Source: Erinaceus europaeus
Taxonomy: Eukaryota > Chordata > Mammalia > Eulipotyphla > Erinaceidae
NCBI RefSeq assembly: GCF_950295315.1
Contig: NC_080170.1
Coordinates: 92,488,054 to 92,552,053 of the forward strand
Reading direction: 5' to 3'
Length of the DNA stretch: 64,000 nucleotides
Under the pieces are notes generated by a model that did no database searches, had not been told where the DNA came from, and saw nothing but the letters and a program-made list of their open reading frames with translations. Position numbers and translations under genes: made by a program. Every line of letters starts with the position of its first letter. Positions within the stretch are counted from its first letter, which is position 1. Of the stretch, positions 45,072 through 57,002 are shown in pieces.

Positions 45072-45230
45072 ATATAGAAGATAAAAATACAGTATCGGGG
45101 GGGTAGATAGCATTATGGTTATGCAATAATCTCATGCCTAAGGCTACAAGGTCCCAGGTTCAGTCTCCTGTACCACCATAAAATAGAGCTGTGCAGGGCT
45201 CTGGTAGGAGAAAAAAAAGTATCTCAATAA
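45072..45230 (+). mobile_element. SINE family B, sense copy
   Basis: GGGGGGTAGATAGCATTATGG, TTATGCAATAATCTCATGCC, AAGGTCCCAGGTTCAGTCTCC (B box), TGTACCACCATAAAATAGAG and CTGTGCAGGGCTCTGG, then an A-rich tail. This is the best B copy in the window. Confidence 0.8.
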
Positions 45231-45519
45231 AAATTCTAGAGATGAAATGTTCAATATTAGAACTAAAAATACAGTATTTAGGATTAACATTGAATTAAAC
45301 ATTACAGAAGAAGCAACTAATGAATCTAAAGGTGTAATATCAAAAGGTATAATTTTGAAAATTATAGATAGATTTTGAAAATAGATAGATACATAGATTT
45401 TGAAAGTGTGACAAGGACAAACAAAACATCAGAGAGCTTTGAAATAAATGATCATCTGTATATCTAATGATGTCTTTCAGTGAGTCTACTTCTTCCTGTG
45501 GACTCTCTTTTATTTTAAT

Positions 45520-45715
45520 CTCAGAGAGAAGCAAAGAGGCAGAAGGGATGAGACAGAAAGAGAAAGAGAAGAATTAGTTACCATAGCATCTCTCCAAGGC
45601 TTGGGCATGTGTAGCTGCCCCTATGCACCCCATTCTCATGTATTCCAGGAGACTTGAACCCTGATCTTCACATATAAGACAGTAGTGCTCTACTCATTGA
45701 GATATATCATAGCCC
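45520..45715 (-). mobile_element. Old SINE subtype (D), antisense
   Basis: AGAGAGAAGCAAAGAGGCAG, ACCATAGCATCTCTCCAAGG, GAGACTTGAACCCTGATC (B box) and ATTGAGATATATCATAGCCC. Confidence 0.65.
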
Positions 45716-46012
45716 CCAAATTTGGCTGATTTGGATGAGAGATAGATAGGTTGTCCACACAATGTTTGCTAAAGAAAAATGACTATATTTTGCCTTACAG
45801 TTTGTTCTGTGTTGCAATCTACCTGCCAGTATTCTATTTACCCAGACTTGTTTTCCCCACAAATCTAGTATACTACATGGGGTCAAGGGGAAGGTTGGCC
45901 CTCTTGGGAGGAAGAGACCTCCCTGAAACATACTAATTCCAAGGGGCTACTATAAGAGGCATTAATTTTTTGAGTTATTACCCTGGGTTGGATTCTTAAA
46001 AGTCAGAAACTT

Positions 46013-46271
46013 GGAAAGTCAGGCTGCAGTGCAGTGGGTTAGGCAAACATGGCACAAAGCGCAAGGACTAGCGTTAAGAATCTTGGTTTGAGCCCTGACT
46101 CCCCACCTGCATGGGTATCGCTTCACAAGTGGTGAAGCAGGTCTGCAGGTGTCTATCTTTCTCTCCCCCTCTCTGTCTTCCCCTCTTCTCTCCATCTGTC
46201 TCTGTCCTATCCAACAACGATGACAACAGTAATAACCACAACAATAAAACAACAAGGGCAACATAAGGGAA

Positions 46272-46306
<35 letters not shown>

Positions 46307-46308
46307 AT
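46013..46308 (+). mobile_element. tRNA-derived SINE (family A)
   Basis: GGAAAGTCAGGCTGCAGTGC head, TTGGTTTGAGCCCTGACTCC, CACCTGCATGGGTATCGC, GTGGTGAAGCAGGTCTGC, CTGTCCTATCCAAC and a tail expanded into (AAAT)10. Confidence 0.92.
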
Positions 46309-46309
46309 A

Positions 46310-48420
46310 GTCAAGAGCATGACCCACCAGAGAAAGAAGAGCTGACTTTAAGAAATCAAGATAAAATCTTTTTATTAATTATATTTACCACCTGAAAAAA
46401 ATTTTAAACCTTATGTGAAAAACATAAGAAAAATTAAAGGTGTTATCATAGTAACATAGTGGATGTCACAGATTCAAATGAACACCTTAAGCAATATCCT
46501 TCTGCCACTGAAATTCCTTCTTAATACTAATGGCATTAAACATTTTATTCTCAATATAACCTTTTCCATGCAATACATAACTGCATCTTGCACCACCTAT
46601 GGGTCACCCCTAATTGAATGTTGTATAAACAAAGTCTTGATTACTCTTAACTAATCTTATTCCTCCCATGTCTTCTCCTGCTACTTGTCTACAGTGCTCC
46701 ATCACACTTAATCACTAGGTTCTAACTAATATTCTAACAAGTCCCAAAAGTCAGTTACAATTGATTCTTTTATGTCTTTGCCTACATGTGTATATTGCCT
46801 TAATTATGACTAATTTTATTTGCTGACATTTCTCCAAATAAACCCTAACTACAATTGCTTCACTCCATCTCTGTTATCACTCTCATTTTTCACCTTGACT
46901 AGTGAATAAATCTTTTCCTTATCTCACATATCCAATTACTATCATCTCATAATCATATATTATACAGTAGACATTGAATTACTAAAAATGTAAGTTTGGG
47001 TGACTTCTTAAGGCTTTCTTTGAGTCACTTATAAGTTGTCTCTTCACATAAAAAGCATTTGTTTGTTCATCACCAGAGTTTCATAGCTCCAGGCTGATGT
47101 TTTCAGCAAGACAGAGAGGCATAGAGATAGAGATGGAGATAATTTTGTAAATCAATATTAAACCACTAATAAAATTAAAGGGAGCGAGAATAAAGAGAGA
47201 GGGGGAAGAGAGAAACCACAGCACTTAAATTTCCTCCAATGCTGTAAGCACTGATCAAACAGCTATACACATAAATATTTCTCTCATTTAACATCTCTGA
47301 TGCTATATCATAAGCACAGAGAAACTTTAGTAGGAGCTAAATCATCTATTTTTAAATGCTTATGTTGTCTACGTTATTCCTGTTTTTCTGTATGAAATTG
47401 TAGCATATGAGCAAGTTTCAATAATTAAAAATCTGGCTAGTAAGGATTATTAAAATTTTAGAAGCTAGTTTGACATACCAAAACCCTTCCAGAACTGATA
47501 GCATAAGTCAAAGTTTTAACTCTTGACTCTGCTTCATTAATTTTCCCCAAAAGATCATGATTTATTTTTCTTTCTTTTTCCTTGTTCATTCTGTTGTTTA
47601 TTCTTGTCACTGCTGAGTAAAATTTCCCTTTATTTTATGTTGCAAAAAATCATAATAACTTTTTGGTATATATATCATTTTCACTGCGGAAGACCATTAC
47701 CCAAGAAAAACTAGTTTACTTTTTTTTCTTTCTGAAAGAAATTTTAGTAGAAAATGGGCCTGAACTGAGATACATTTTTCAGATAAGAAAGTAAAAGTTT
47801 ATGTATAGATTTTGCTATACTCTGCTGAAAGTTCCGAAAACCGCCATCTCTTTTTGAAATAGAGGATTATTAAAGAATGTCTGAATTGTTGAATTGTTTC
47901 CTGATCTCCACTATCCCACTTCTGAAACCTGGTACTGCCATAACATTCTCATTAGGATAGCTGAAGAGACAGCTAGTAGATCAAAATAAAGAAGAAAATC
48001 TTGGCCTAAAAAATGGTCAATGATTTCAGAAATGAATGTGTAGGTTATCATATCTCTAAATATCTTCCCTCTGTGGAAAACATATCTAAGACTACTAGTC
48101 AAAAGGAAAGGATTTCATATCTCTTTCCATGACTCTCTTTGAATAATTCTTTTATATGATTGATTGTTTTTTAGTTACTTCCTGCGTTACTCAATAATAA
48201 ATTTCACAAGATCAAAGAAACTGTAATCTAGAATACTAAGTATACTCAGAAAATATTAACCGCATACTTGCTAAAATAATAATAACCTGAAATATGATAT
48301 GATGTTTTTGCTTTAAACATTTTTTACCTTCAGGTCAAAGATTTGCTTTATTATGTTTGGCTTTTTGAACATCATGATATAATTAACTCTGAAGAATGGA
48401 TTGAGCTGCTAGAATTCAAT
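46310..48420. other. Largely unassigned sequence
   Basis: About 2.1 kb with no secure repeat or gene. A purine-rich patch at 47105-47250 (GAGAGAGGGGGAAGAGAGAA, ACCACAGCACTTAAATTTCC) may be a decayed subtype D SINE. Confidence 0.4.
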
Positions 48421-48423
48421 AGA

Positions 48424-48685
48424 GGGGTCGGGTGGTATCTTACTGTTAAAGTGTACATGTTACTATTGTCAAAGACCCAGTCTCAAGCCTTTGGTCCTCA
48501 CATGCAGAGGAAAACTTTATGAGCAGTGGAGCAGTGATGCTGGCATCTCTTCTTTTCTCTCTCATCCTCTCCCTCTCTGTCTTTGTCTTATCCTCTATAA
48601 GATAAAAATAAAATAAAAAGCCACTGAGAATAGTGAAGCCACACAAGTGCCAAACCCCAATAACAATTCTGGTAGGAAAAGAAAA
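48424..48685 (+). mobile_element. tRNA-derived SINE, older subtype with 3' extension
   Basis: GGGGTCGGGTGGTATCTTAC head, AAAGACCCAGTCTCAAGCC, CTCACATGCAGAGGAAAAC, AGCAGTGGAGCAGTGATGC, TGTCTTATCC, then ATAGTGAAGCCACACAAGTG and CCCCAATAACAATTCTGG, an older version of the long-form end. Confidence 0.85.
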
Positions 48686-48814
48686 AACAAAGAGTAAAAT
48701 CCTATCTATCACATCAATTTTGTCATTTTTTGAGTTTCAACAGAGGGATAATTTTTGATTGCTTACTCATATTTATATACATTGTGACATTTTCAAGATA
48801 AAAAATGAACTCCA

Positions 48815-49005
48815 GGGGCCAAAGGATAGCTCACCAGACAAGATGCATGTATTGTATGTGTGACAGATAGGATTTTGAACCCCAGCACCACATGAGAACA
48901 CCATGTGGAGTACTGGGAGAAGACTATGGATGGTGAACCAGTGCTGTGATGTTTCTCCTCTTTATCTCTTCTTTTCCCTTCCCCCCAAATAATAATTGAA
49001 AAAAA
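48815..49005 (+). mobile_element. SINE subtype C
   Basis: GGGGCCAAAGGATAGCTCACC head, TTTTGAACCCCAGCACCAC (B box), GTGAACCAGTGCTGTGATG, CTCCTCTTTATCTC and a poly(A) tail. Confidence 0.75.
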
Positions 49006-49139
49006 AAACAGGGAAATATCTCAGCAATGATATTTCACATTGTATGAGGTCCATGTGCTACATTAAAAAAAATGAATTAAAAAAAAAGTCACAGACCATA
49101 GGCTGAATATATGTTCCTTCAATCTAAGCACTTAAGACT

Positions 49140-49670
49140 TCAAACGTGTGATCATACTTAATTTTAACAGTGGTCTCAAATTGTTAATATATTTCTAATA
49201 ATGGCTTGTTCTTTGAAATGTTGACCAGGGAGAACAGAAGCAACTGGTTGCATTACTTTATAAGACACAGGTATATATAAATAATGTCAAAGGACATAAA
49301 TTATGATAATGTCATGTATGATACAGCAAATCTTAACAATGAGATCTTCAAAGTTAACCCAATTGCCAAATAGTTTGATTATAGCAATAACTATCTATTG
49401 CCTTCTTAAACCCTTAAGACAGCAGAAACCTCACACTTCCTGTATAAAGCCCATTATTTCCCCCAATCCTGGAACCTCTAGGGTGGAGCTCACTTTCCTA
49501 CATGCCTCTCTCAATTCATACCAAACGATAGGCATGCTTCACTTTGGACTGTGTACAGAGATGTCAGTTGTGGAATGTCAACCCTTCAGCCTCATTACTC
49601 AGGTGAGACATTTCCTTTCTCATAGGAAATGATTCCATTTCAGGTTCACTTCTTAACAAAGCCATAAATA
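49140..49670 (+). mobile_element. Family R retroposon, upstream portion, sense
   Basis: TTTTAACAGTGGTCTCAAAT, AGGGAGAACAGAAGCAACTGG, CCAATCCTGGAACCTCTAGG and TTCAGCCTCATTACTCAGG. It stops near 49670, well before the family's 3' end, so the 3' portion has been lost. Confidence 0.75.
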
Positions 49671-49679
49671 TAATTTAAA

Positions 49680-50536
49680 AAATGAATTCCAAAAATAAGG
49701 TTGCATTTTAAAGAAATAGAACATTGCTGAGTTTTACTGAGTAATGTTACAACTGTAACATATTCAGTCACCATTGTTAAACCAAAGTGGAACATTTAAA
49801 ATTTAAATTTATAAAGAAAAGAAGAGGTGGCTATATATATGAACTCAGTCTATTCAGTCAGTAGTGAATGAATAGTGATAAAAAAGTAATCATTATAGTC
49901 ATGATTTTTAATAATCTATCAGAGGACATTTATAAAGGTTTTGAGGTCCAAGTATATTTAGAAATTCTGCTACTAGAAAATAAATGAGTAGATATAATTA
50001 CAAAGAATTTGTTACTTTGTGTAGATGTCTACACATCTACTAAATTTGTGCTTACTAATCCTAATAAACTCTATAAAGAAACTTTTAAAGAGAGTTATGG
50101 CATAATATTACACTAAAAAATTAAAGCAATAAGGATACCTACACATCGATCTTGAATATAAAGACAGAATCATTCAAAAAGTTCATGGAACTATTCAGAG
50201 AGAAACAAAAATAGAACTGTTAGAAAGGGTTAGTCTACTAATAAATTTCTTATGGTATATTTATTAAGCAACAGTATTGCATATATTTATGAGAGAAAAA
50301 CATATTTATTGTAAATGGTGTGGCATACTTCCAAATAATATTACAGATTATTTTCCATGACTAATCATGTGTAAATTACAATGAACATAGTTCAATTTAT
50401 TTAAATGAACTGCTATCAATAGCTGTGATGTGCTAACATGGACAAACAGTAATTATGGGCACATGGTCATTTTTATAAATATATAGAGAGTATATGGTTC
50501 TTTGGATTCATAGTTCAGTGGGGAACAATTTATTTT
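49680..50536. other. Unassigned AT-rich sequence
   Basis: No gene or repeat recognised. Confidence 0.35.
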
Positions 50537-50552
50537 AAAAAAATACATCATG

Positions 50553-50819
50553 GGGAGTCCGGCAGTAGCTCAGCGGGTTAAGTATACGTGGCGCAAAGCA
50601 CAAGGACCAGCCCCCGGCTCCCCACCTGCAAGGGAGTCACTTCACAGGCGGTGAAGCAGGTCTGCAGGTGTCTGTTTTTCTCTTCCCCTCTCTGTCTTCC
50701 CCTCCTCTCTCCATTTCTCTCTGTCCTGTCCAACAAAGACATCAGTAACAACCACAATAATAATTACAACAATAAAAAAACAAGGACAACAAAAGGAAGT
50801 AAATATTAATAATTTTTTT
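50553..50819 (+). mobile_element. tRNA-derived SINE (family A), young, small internal deletion
   Basis: GGGAGTCCGGCAGTAGCTCAG head, then GGACCAGCCCCCGGCTCCCC: about 20 bases including the B box are missing. CTGTCCTGTCCAAC and an A-rich tail follow. It is flanked by AAAAAAATACATCATG at 50537-50552 and 50820-50835, a perfect 16-base duplication. Confidence 0.95.
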
Positions 50820-50888
50820 AAAAAAATACATCATGTTATTACTATACATTCCAATCAGTACTAATATTTCCAAGCATCAAGAATTGAA

Positions 50889-50898
50889 TATATATATG

Positions 50899-50945
<47 letters not shown>

Positions 50946-50946
50946 T
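50889..50946. repeat. (TA)n with TATG/CATA interruptions
   Basis: About 58 bases of TA repeat with near-palindromic TATGTATA and TACATATA interruptions. Confidence 0.93.
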
Positions 50947-51338
50947 CATTCCTCAGTACAGTTGAATGGTCTGGTTGATTTAGCAGTCATAAAGGAACTG
51001 TAGCTAAATGACAGTCAGAAATCCTTTATCTTTAGTTGCCAGGATCACCTTCAGGCCACCAACACCTGCCATCATTCTTTCTGAAAAAAAAGTTCATGAG
51101 TAGTTGGGGAGAGCTGTCTGAATTTGTATTAATAGTGGGATGGGGAAAAAGAAAGAAGAAAGAAAAAAAATATAATATGCTTTCTTTTGAAATTTAAATC
51201 TGGGAGTCATAATATAAAACTTTTAATATGAACTATTTTAGGATACAAGACCAATATTAGGCTTCATTATCTCAAACTCTTTAGGGCATTTTTCTTTTTT
51301 TTTTTTTTTTTCTTTTACAAATGAAATCTCTTTTCTTT

Positions 51339-52286
51339 TTTTTTTTTTTTTTGCTTATGTATTTTTTTTTTATTTAAGAAAGGATTAATGAACAAAAACA
51401 TAAGGTAGGAGGGGTACAACTCCACACAATTCCCACCACCCAATCTCCATAACCCACCCCCTCCCCTGATAGCTTTCCCATTCTCTATCCCTCTGGGAGC
51501 ATGGACCCAGGGTCGTTGTGGGTTGCAGAAGGTAGAAGGTCTGGCTTCTGTAATTGCTTCCCCGCTGAACATGGGCGTTGACTGGTTGGTCCATACTCCC
51601 AGTCTGCCTCTCTCTTTCCCTAGTAGGGTGGGTCTCTGTGGAAGCTGAGCTCCAGGACACATTGGTGGGGTCTTCAATCCAGGGAAGCCTGGCCAGCATC
51701 CTGGTGGCATCTGGAACCTGGTGATTGAAAAGAGAGTTAACATACGAAGCCAAACAAATTGTTGAGCAATCATGGACCCAAAGCTTGGAATAGTGGAGAG
51801 GAAGTGTTAGGGGGATACTCACTGCAAACTCTAGTGTACTTCTGCTTTCAGGTATATATTTTGCAGTAGTTTATGGATACGTGTGAACATAAGCTCTCTC
51901 TCACAGAAACTGGTGTATAACTAGGCTATGGGACTTTGTTAGAAAGTGAACCACCTAAGATGAAATTAGAGTGTACTATAAAAGGAAAGGTCTCACCTGA
52001 GTAATGAAGCTGAAGGGTTGTCATTCCACAAGTGAAGTCTCTGGACACAGTCTGAGGTGAAGCATGTTGAGGTGGCAATCGTTGTGTTGGTTAGGTTGTG
52101 ATCGGCGGATGCAATATTATTTGGTATGGATTGGGAGACGCATACGGGAAAGTGGGCCCTATCCAAGGGTTCCAGGACTGGGGGAAGTAGGGGCTCTATA
52201 GTGGAGATGTGAGGTTCCTGCTGTCTTAGGGTTCAAAAAGATAATCGATAGTTAATGTTATCATCACATTATTTGGTAATTGGGTT
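51339..52286 (-). mobile_element. Family R retroposon, young, 948 bp, perfect TSD
   Basis: Antisense: T-rich tail, GGGTACAACTCCACACAATT, CTCTGGGAGCATGGACCC, GGACACATTGGTGGGG, GGCATCTGGAACCTGG, then further upstream GTGAGACCTTTCC-complement and CCAGGACTGGGGGAAGTAGG. It is flanked by ATGAAATCTCTTTTCTTT at 51321-51338 and 52287-52304, a perfect 18-base duplication. This fixes both ends and shows the family inserts as a poly(A)-tailed, variably 5'-truncated retroposon. Confidence 0.93.
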
Positions 52287-52304
52287 ATGAAATCTCTTTT
52301 CTTT

Positions 52305-52865
52305 CTTTTTAAATTTTTTAACGGGGGGGGGATTAATGGTTTATAGTATAGTCGATGACACATTGGTACAACCTCTCAAGTCCTCATGATAGGTATCTAG
52401 GTGTCTGGGAGACATTCGCTCTTCCAACCAAGAACACCAAGAGCTCCCTCTCACATCATACAGAAGGAGCCCAGTGTACCTTTATTCCACCCTTTACCCT
52501 CCTTCCCCAAAATTCATTGTTGTGGTGCGATATATCACACTCAACCCAAGTTTCACCTTATCTTTTCTCTTAATGTCCTTTTTTTTAAAGTTCCAGCTAT
52601 GAGTGAGTTCATTTGCAATTGGTCATTTTCTTTGTGGTTTATCTCACTCAACACGATACATTCATGTTTTGACCAAGATATTGCAAAAGAGATGGCCACA
52701 TCATTTCTAATACCTTCATAGTATTTCATTGTGTATATATACTACAACTTTTTTTAGCCACTCCTCTGTTGTTGAGCATCTAGGTTGCTTTCGAGTTTGT
52801 GTTAATACAAATTGTATTGCTATGAACATAGATATTCATAGGACTCTCTGAATAGGTGTCTTTGC
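52305..52865 (-). mobile_element. LINE-1 ORF2 end and 3' UTR, antisense
   Basis: T-rich start, ATTAATGGTTTATAGTATAG, TCATGATAGGTATCTAGG, then GTTCCAGCTATGAGTGAG, ATCTCACTCAACACGATAC, TTCATAGTATTTCATTGTG and GAGCATCTAGGTTGC..ATTGCTATGAACATAG, the standard antisense L1 ORF2-terminus order. Confidence 0.8.
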
Positions 52866-53445
52866 TAGTTAGAAAGAGACAGAAACAGAGAAAAGACAGA
52901 CAGGGTAAGGATTGCTCCTTTCAAGTCTTCTCCAGGAAATTTCCATATCTCTCTTATCCCCTCCAAACTTTCTACCCCTGCCCTACAACCCCCCCACACA
53001 CACACACATTTGTTTTGTTCAATCTGAACAGGTGATTTCCTCTGTCTCTCCATCATGTCTGTTACTACCTGTAGGTGTACACAGGGGATTTATACTCAAG
53101 TGGGTTTGGACAGGGCCAGTGTCTCCCTGTCTTGGAGAGTGGCCTAGAAGACTGTGGCAGTAGCACAGAGTAGTACTGGCTGGTTGGGGCCTAAGCAAGC
53201 CCTCCCTGTTAGCACAATATGAAGTACAGAAAAAAAGAAAAGACTATAATATATTTTCTATTTTTCTACCACCCAGATGAAACCATTAACAACATTTTGA
53301 TTAATATATCTTATATGAATACCTACATACATATAAGCTAAACTCTTAATACATTCTTATCTCTGATATGTATTGTTTAATAGAGCATGTATGTATCTTT
53401 TGTTGCTGTTGTTTCCTGGGCTTCACTGATCTAAATCAACTGTTC
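52866..53445. other. Unassigned sequence with a short (CA)n
   Basis: Contains CCCCCCACACACACACACA near 52990. No gene or repeat family recognised. Confidence 0.35.
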
Positions 53446-53447
53446 TT

Positions 53448-53646
53448 TTTATTTATTTTTTTATTGGCTAGAAATAGAAGGAAATGGAGAGAGGAAGGGG
53501 AAATGGAAAGGAAGAGAAAGACACCTTCAACTCTGCTTCACTTGTTATGAAACATGCCCCTGAAAATTGCAGGTGGGAAATAGGGACTTGAACCTGCATC
53601 CTTGCATATTATGAGCTCAACTGGGTGCTCATCATTGCCCAGTCCC
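53448..53646 (-). mobile_element. Older tRNA-derived SINE, antisense
   Basis: TTTATTGGCTAGAAATAGAAGG, ACACCTTCAACTCTGCTTC, TTGCAGGTGGGAAATAGGG, CTTGAACCTGCATCC and ATTGCCCAGTCCC. Confidence 0.82.
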
Positions 53647-53825
53647 TTCCAGAGCAACTTTTTCACATAGAAATACAGAGATAGAGAGACAGAGGCAGAG
53701 AGTGAGTAAAGAATTACAGTATATACCAAGGAAGCAACTCTCCAAGGTAAACTACCCTTCCAGTCCTAAACTATTTTTTCAATTTTACAAAACACATCAT
53801 GATATGATTTTAAAAGTTTTATTGT

Positions 53826-54097
53826 ACGGGGGTCAGACTGTAGTGCAACGGGTTAAGCGCACATGGTGCGAAGTGCAAGGACCAGGTAAGGATCCCGGTT
53901 CAAGCCCCTGGCTCCCCACCTGCAAGGGAGTCGCTTCACAGGCAGTGAAGCAGATCTGCAGGTGTCTTATCATTCTCTTCCCCTCTTTGTCTTCCCCTCC
54001 TCTCTCCATTTCTCTCTGTCCTATCTAACAATGACTATGTCATTAATAACAACAATAAAAAACATCAGGAGCAACAAAAGGGAAAATAAATTTTTTT
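53826..54097 (+). mobile_element. tRNA-derived SINE (family A), with TSD
   Basis: GGGGGTCAGACTGTAGTGCAA head, GGTTCAAGCCCCTGGCTCCC, CACCTGCAAGGGAGTCGC, GCAGTGAAGCAGATCTGC, CTGTCCTATCTAAC and AAAGGGAAAATAAA. It is flanked by AAGTTTTATTGT at 53814-53825 and 54098-54109. Confidence 0.94.
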
Positions 54098-54109
54098 AAG
54101 TTTTATTGT

Positions 54110-55535
54110 TATAGTCATAAAATTTTGCTATATATGTGTATGATAATTTATTTAATTAAATGCCTCTTTAGGATCATTCAGATTAATTTCTCATGAAAGT
54201 TAAGTAATGTACATTCTAGTGAAGCTTTTATGCACTTTAATTATTTTCCCAATAACCTATTAAAAACTGTATTAGAAATAAATGCTTTAAATCCAAATAT
54301 TCTTCCAGAAAATCTGAGGTTACTAAAAATGCCTCCTGCTAGTATTAAGAGTATGCAGACCCCCTCATTCATGAGCATGTCTTTATAATATAGATTTGTT
54401 ATGGTTTATGTATCTTTACCAAGATATCTTTATCTGACATACATAAAATCAAGCTATTTTTATTTGCAATTAATAATTTAAAGTCTCCTTTTTTTTAATA
54501 TCTGTTTTCTTCCTCTGGACATTACTTATGTGTATTAATCTATTATGCATTGTTAAAAATGTAATCACCCCAAAACCACCAGGCACAAATTTGAAGGCTG
54601 ATAAAATCAGATTAATGAGTTTATACAGTGAGGGAGAGTGTGACAGAGAAACTATAAAATGTCATATAACAAAAAGGAATTGCCACTTCCGGGTGGGATT
54701 GCAAGAAAGGAGAATTAACTAGAGGTAGGTTGCTGATGTGAGGTGACAATGTCTTCTTAGCAATTAGATACCCCTGATGATAGATAAAATAAAGCAAAGA
54801 GCTGGGAGCATAGTTGTTAAGTAAAATATGCCATGTGATGGGAGTTTTGCTATGGGATTTTATTTGGGAAATGAATGCTTTACTTTAATTTGGGAACTAG
54901 CTTTGAGTCTGCTCAATCTCCTGCCCTGTTTTTTAATAATTTGATACTGAAGAGGAAAAGGAGAAAAGGTGACAGATTTGGATAGTCATATAGGTACATT
55001 ATTAGCTTAATAGAACAGTTGAAGAAATAAAAGATACTGCACCCTCATAAATTATTCTGTTGTGAGGTGTTTCCTTATGCAAGGGCTTGCTCCTTTGGAA
55101 GTCCTAAGAAACTAACTGCTGGGCAGGCTGCTCTGGGTGGGGAGACGATTTAATATTCTTAGTTTCAGAATTAAAAGCAAATTTAAAAAATATCAATCTG
55201 CTTTCTACCTAAAAGCTTTCCCATGAACCTGACAGAAATGAATAGCTTCTCTCAGCACTCTTAACAGTGACTATACTGACATAGAAGTAAACCACCCACA
55301 CCATAATGTCATTATAATGATAAGTTTGCTCCCCCCCCCAATGGCATGCTGCTTTAAGGATATCCAACCAAAGCAAATGTGGGAGGAAAATGGTGGTGAT
55401 TCCTGCAACCTGAGATGTCCCTGTACCAGCTTTGCATAATACCCTCTCCTGTTTCCCTCTTGAATTATTTTCCACAACTACTCCCCTGACTGCATTATCT
55501 AAGGATAGTGTTGGGATGTTATTATTATTATTATT
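54110..55535. other. Unassigned sequence
   Basis: No secure repeat or gene. The segment 54540-55130 has an LTR-like texture (AATAAAGCAAAGAGCTGGGAG, GAAATAAAAGATAC) but no ends or duplications that I can define. Confidence 0.35.
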
Positions 55536-55680
55536 TAATTTTAATTAGAGAGAAACAGAAAGGAACCAAAACACTGTTCAGCTCTGGCTTATGCTGGTGT
55601 TGGCAGTTGAACCTGGAACCTCAAAGCCTCAGACATGAAGGTCATTTGCATAACCATTATGCTATATTCCCTGCCCCAGT
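55536..55680 (-). mobile_element. SINE family B, antisense
   Basis: AAACACTGTTCAGCTCTGGC, TTGAACCTGGAACCTCAAAG, GCATAACCATTATGCTAT and TCCCTGCCCCAG. This mirrors the sense copy at 45072. Confidence 0.8.
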
Positions 55681-56069
55681 GCTGAATCTTAAATGCCCTC
55701 TTCACTGTAATCGACAATGAAGTTCTTGAAAGAGTTAATTGGTGTTCAACCCCTTTGACATAATTCAGGCCAGACAAAAACTTAGAACCAAGTGGCAATA
55801 GTTACAAAGAAACAAAAACTAGAACTTATACATTTCCAGAAAGTTCTCAAAAAAAAAAAAAAGTGAAGTTTAATGCTTGTGGCTTTAGATAAAATTTAAT
55901 GGACACGAGAAGCATACATGATATGAAGAAAACCAATGTTTCAGTGAACCAATAAGTTGAAAGATGGAAGTGTTCAAGAAATGAAGAAATCATTTAGTGG
56001 ATAGGCTTTAAAATGCTAGTGATCAACTTAGAGAAAATAAGTATCTCAGTAGATCATGGGTATAGGAAC

Positions 56070-56235
56070 TGAACAGTGCTGCATGCATACGATGCACAAG
56101 GACCCCGGTTCAAGCCCCCAGTCCCCCCTTGCAGAGGGGGAAGCTTCACAAGTCTCTCTCTCTCTTTCTCTACTTGTCCCTTCTCTCTCAAATTCTCTGT
56201 CTCTCATAAATAAATACATAAAATATATACATATA
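56070..56235 (+). mobile_element. Truncated tRNA-derived SINE
   Basis: ACAAGGACCCCGGTTCAAGC, CCCAGTCCCCCCTTGCAGAG, AAGCTTCACAAGTCTCTC and an (AAAT)n tail. Head damaged. Confidence 0.75.
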
Positions 56236-56262
56236 AAAAGTGGTTATAAATATAATCATAGG

Positions 56263-56985
56263 GGAGTTCCGGGAGGTGTGGTTTATGGAATAGCTATAAT
56301 CAGACCTTCGCTCTCCCTGATACAACTATTTACACAATAAGAGATCAAATAGGACACATAATATACAGCTGAAAAATATCCACAGCCTCAGGTCATGCCA
56401 CCATCCAGACACCAGGCTGCAGATGCTACTATGACTGCCCCCTGACTTCTCAGGGCAGACGATCTCACCAATGTGTCCTGGACCCTCGCATCTCCAGAGC
56501 TCTGGTCCACTTGGGAAAGATAGAAACAGGCTGAGATATGGATCAACCTGTCAATGCCAATGCTCAGCAGAGAAGCAGCTACAGAAGCCTGAACTCCTAC
56601 CTTCTGCTCCCAGTAAACAACCTTGATCCACACTCCCAGCAGGGGAGAAGTGATAGGATGAAGATAAGAGGACTCTGCACTCCAGCTCTATCAGCACCCA
56701 GAGAGAGAGAAGGAAAAGGAGAGGGATATATGGAGGTAGTTATGATATCATGAGTAGCTTAGAGAGAAAGAGAGGATTGAATCAGAAAAAGAAGAGGCAA
56801 GTATGTATAATTGTGGACAGATAGCTGTAGAGAAGATGGTTGGCCCATGTCTAAAACTTTAGGGGAACTGTGGGTGATTTCAATGGGGAGAGTGAAGATT
56901 CAGAACGCTGGTGGTGGGAATGGTGTAAATTCAAACCCCTGTCGACATGTAATTCTATAATAAAAATATAAAAAATAAATAATAA
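56263..56985 (+). mobile_element. Short composite element related to family R, complete with TSD
   Basis: A 723-base insertion flanked by ATAAATATAATCATAGG (56246-56262) and ATAAACATAATCATAGG (56986-57002), 16 of 17 bases identical. It begins GGAGTTCCGGGAGGTG, a start not seen in any R copy. The middle shares R landmarks (GCAGATGCTACTATGAC, ACCAATGTGTCCTGG, GCTCAGCAGAGAAGCAGCTA). The end has GCTGGTGGTGGGAATGG and TTCTATAATAAAAATAT with an A-rich tail. No long ORF. The internal fusion point and non-coding nature suggest a non-autonomous composite. Confidence 0.82.
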
Positions 56986-57002
56986 ATAAACATAATCATA
57001 GG

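Noticed and set aside
51315..51822. Overlapping minus-strand frames of 145-152 codons
   Set aside because: They lie on a young family R copy bounded by TSDs. The two frames overlap and match no known domain, so they are probably chance openings.
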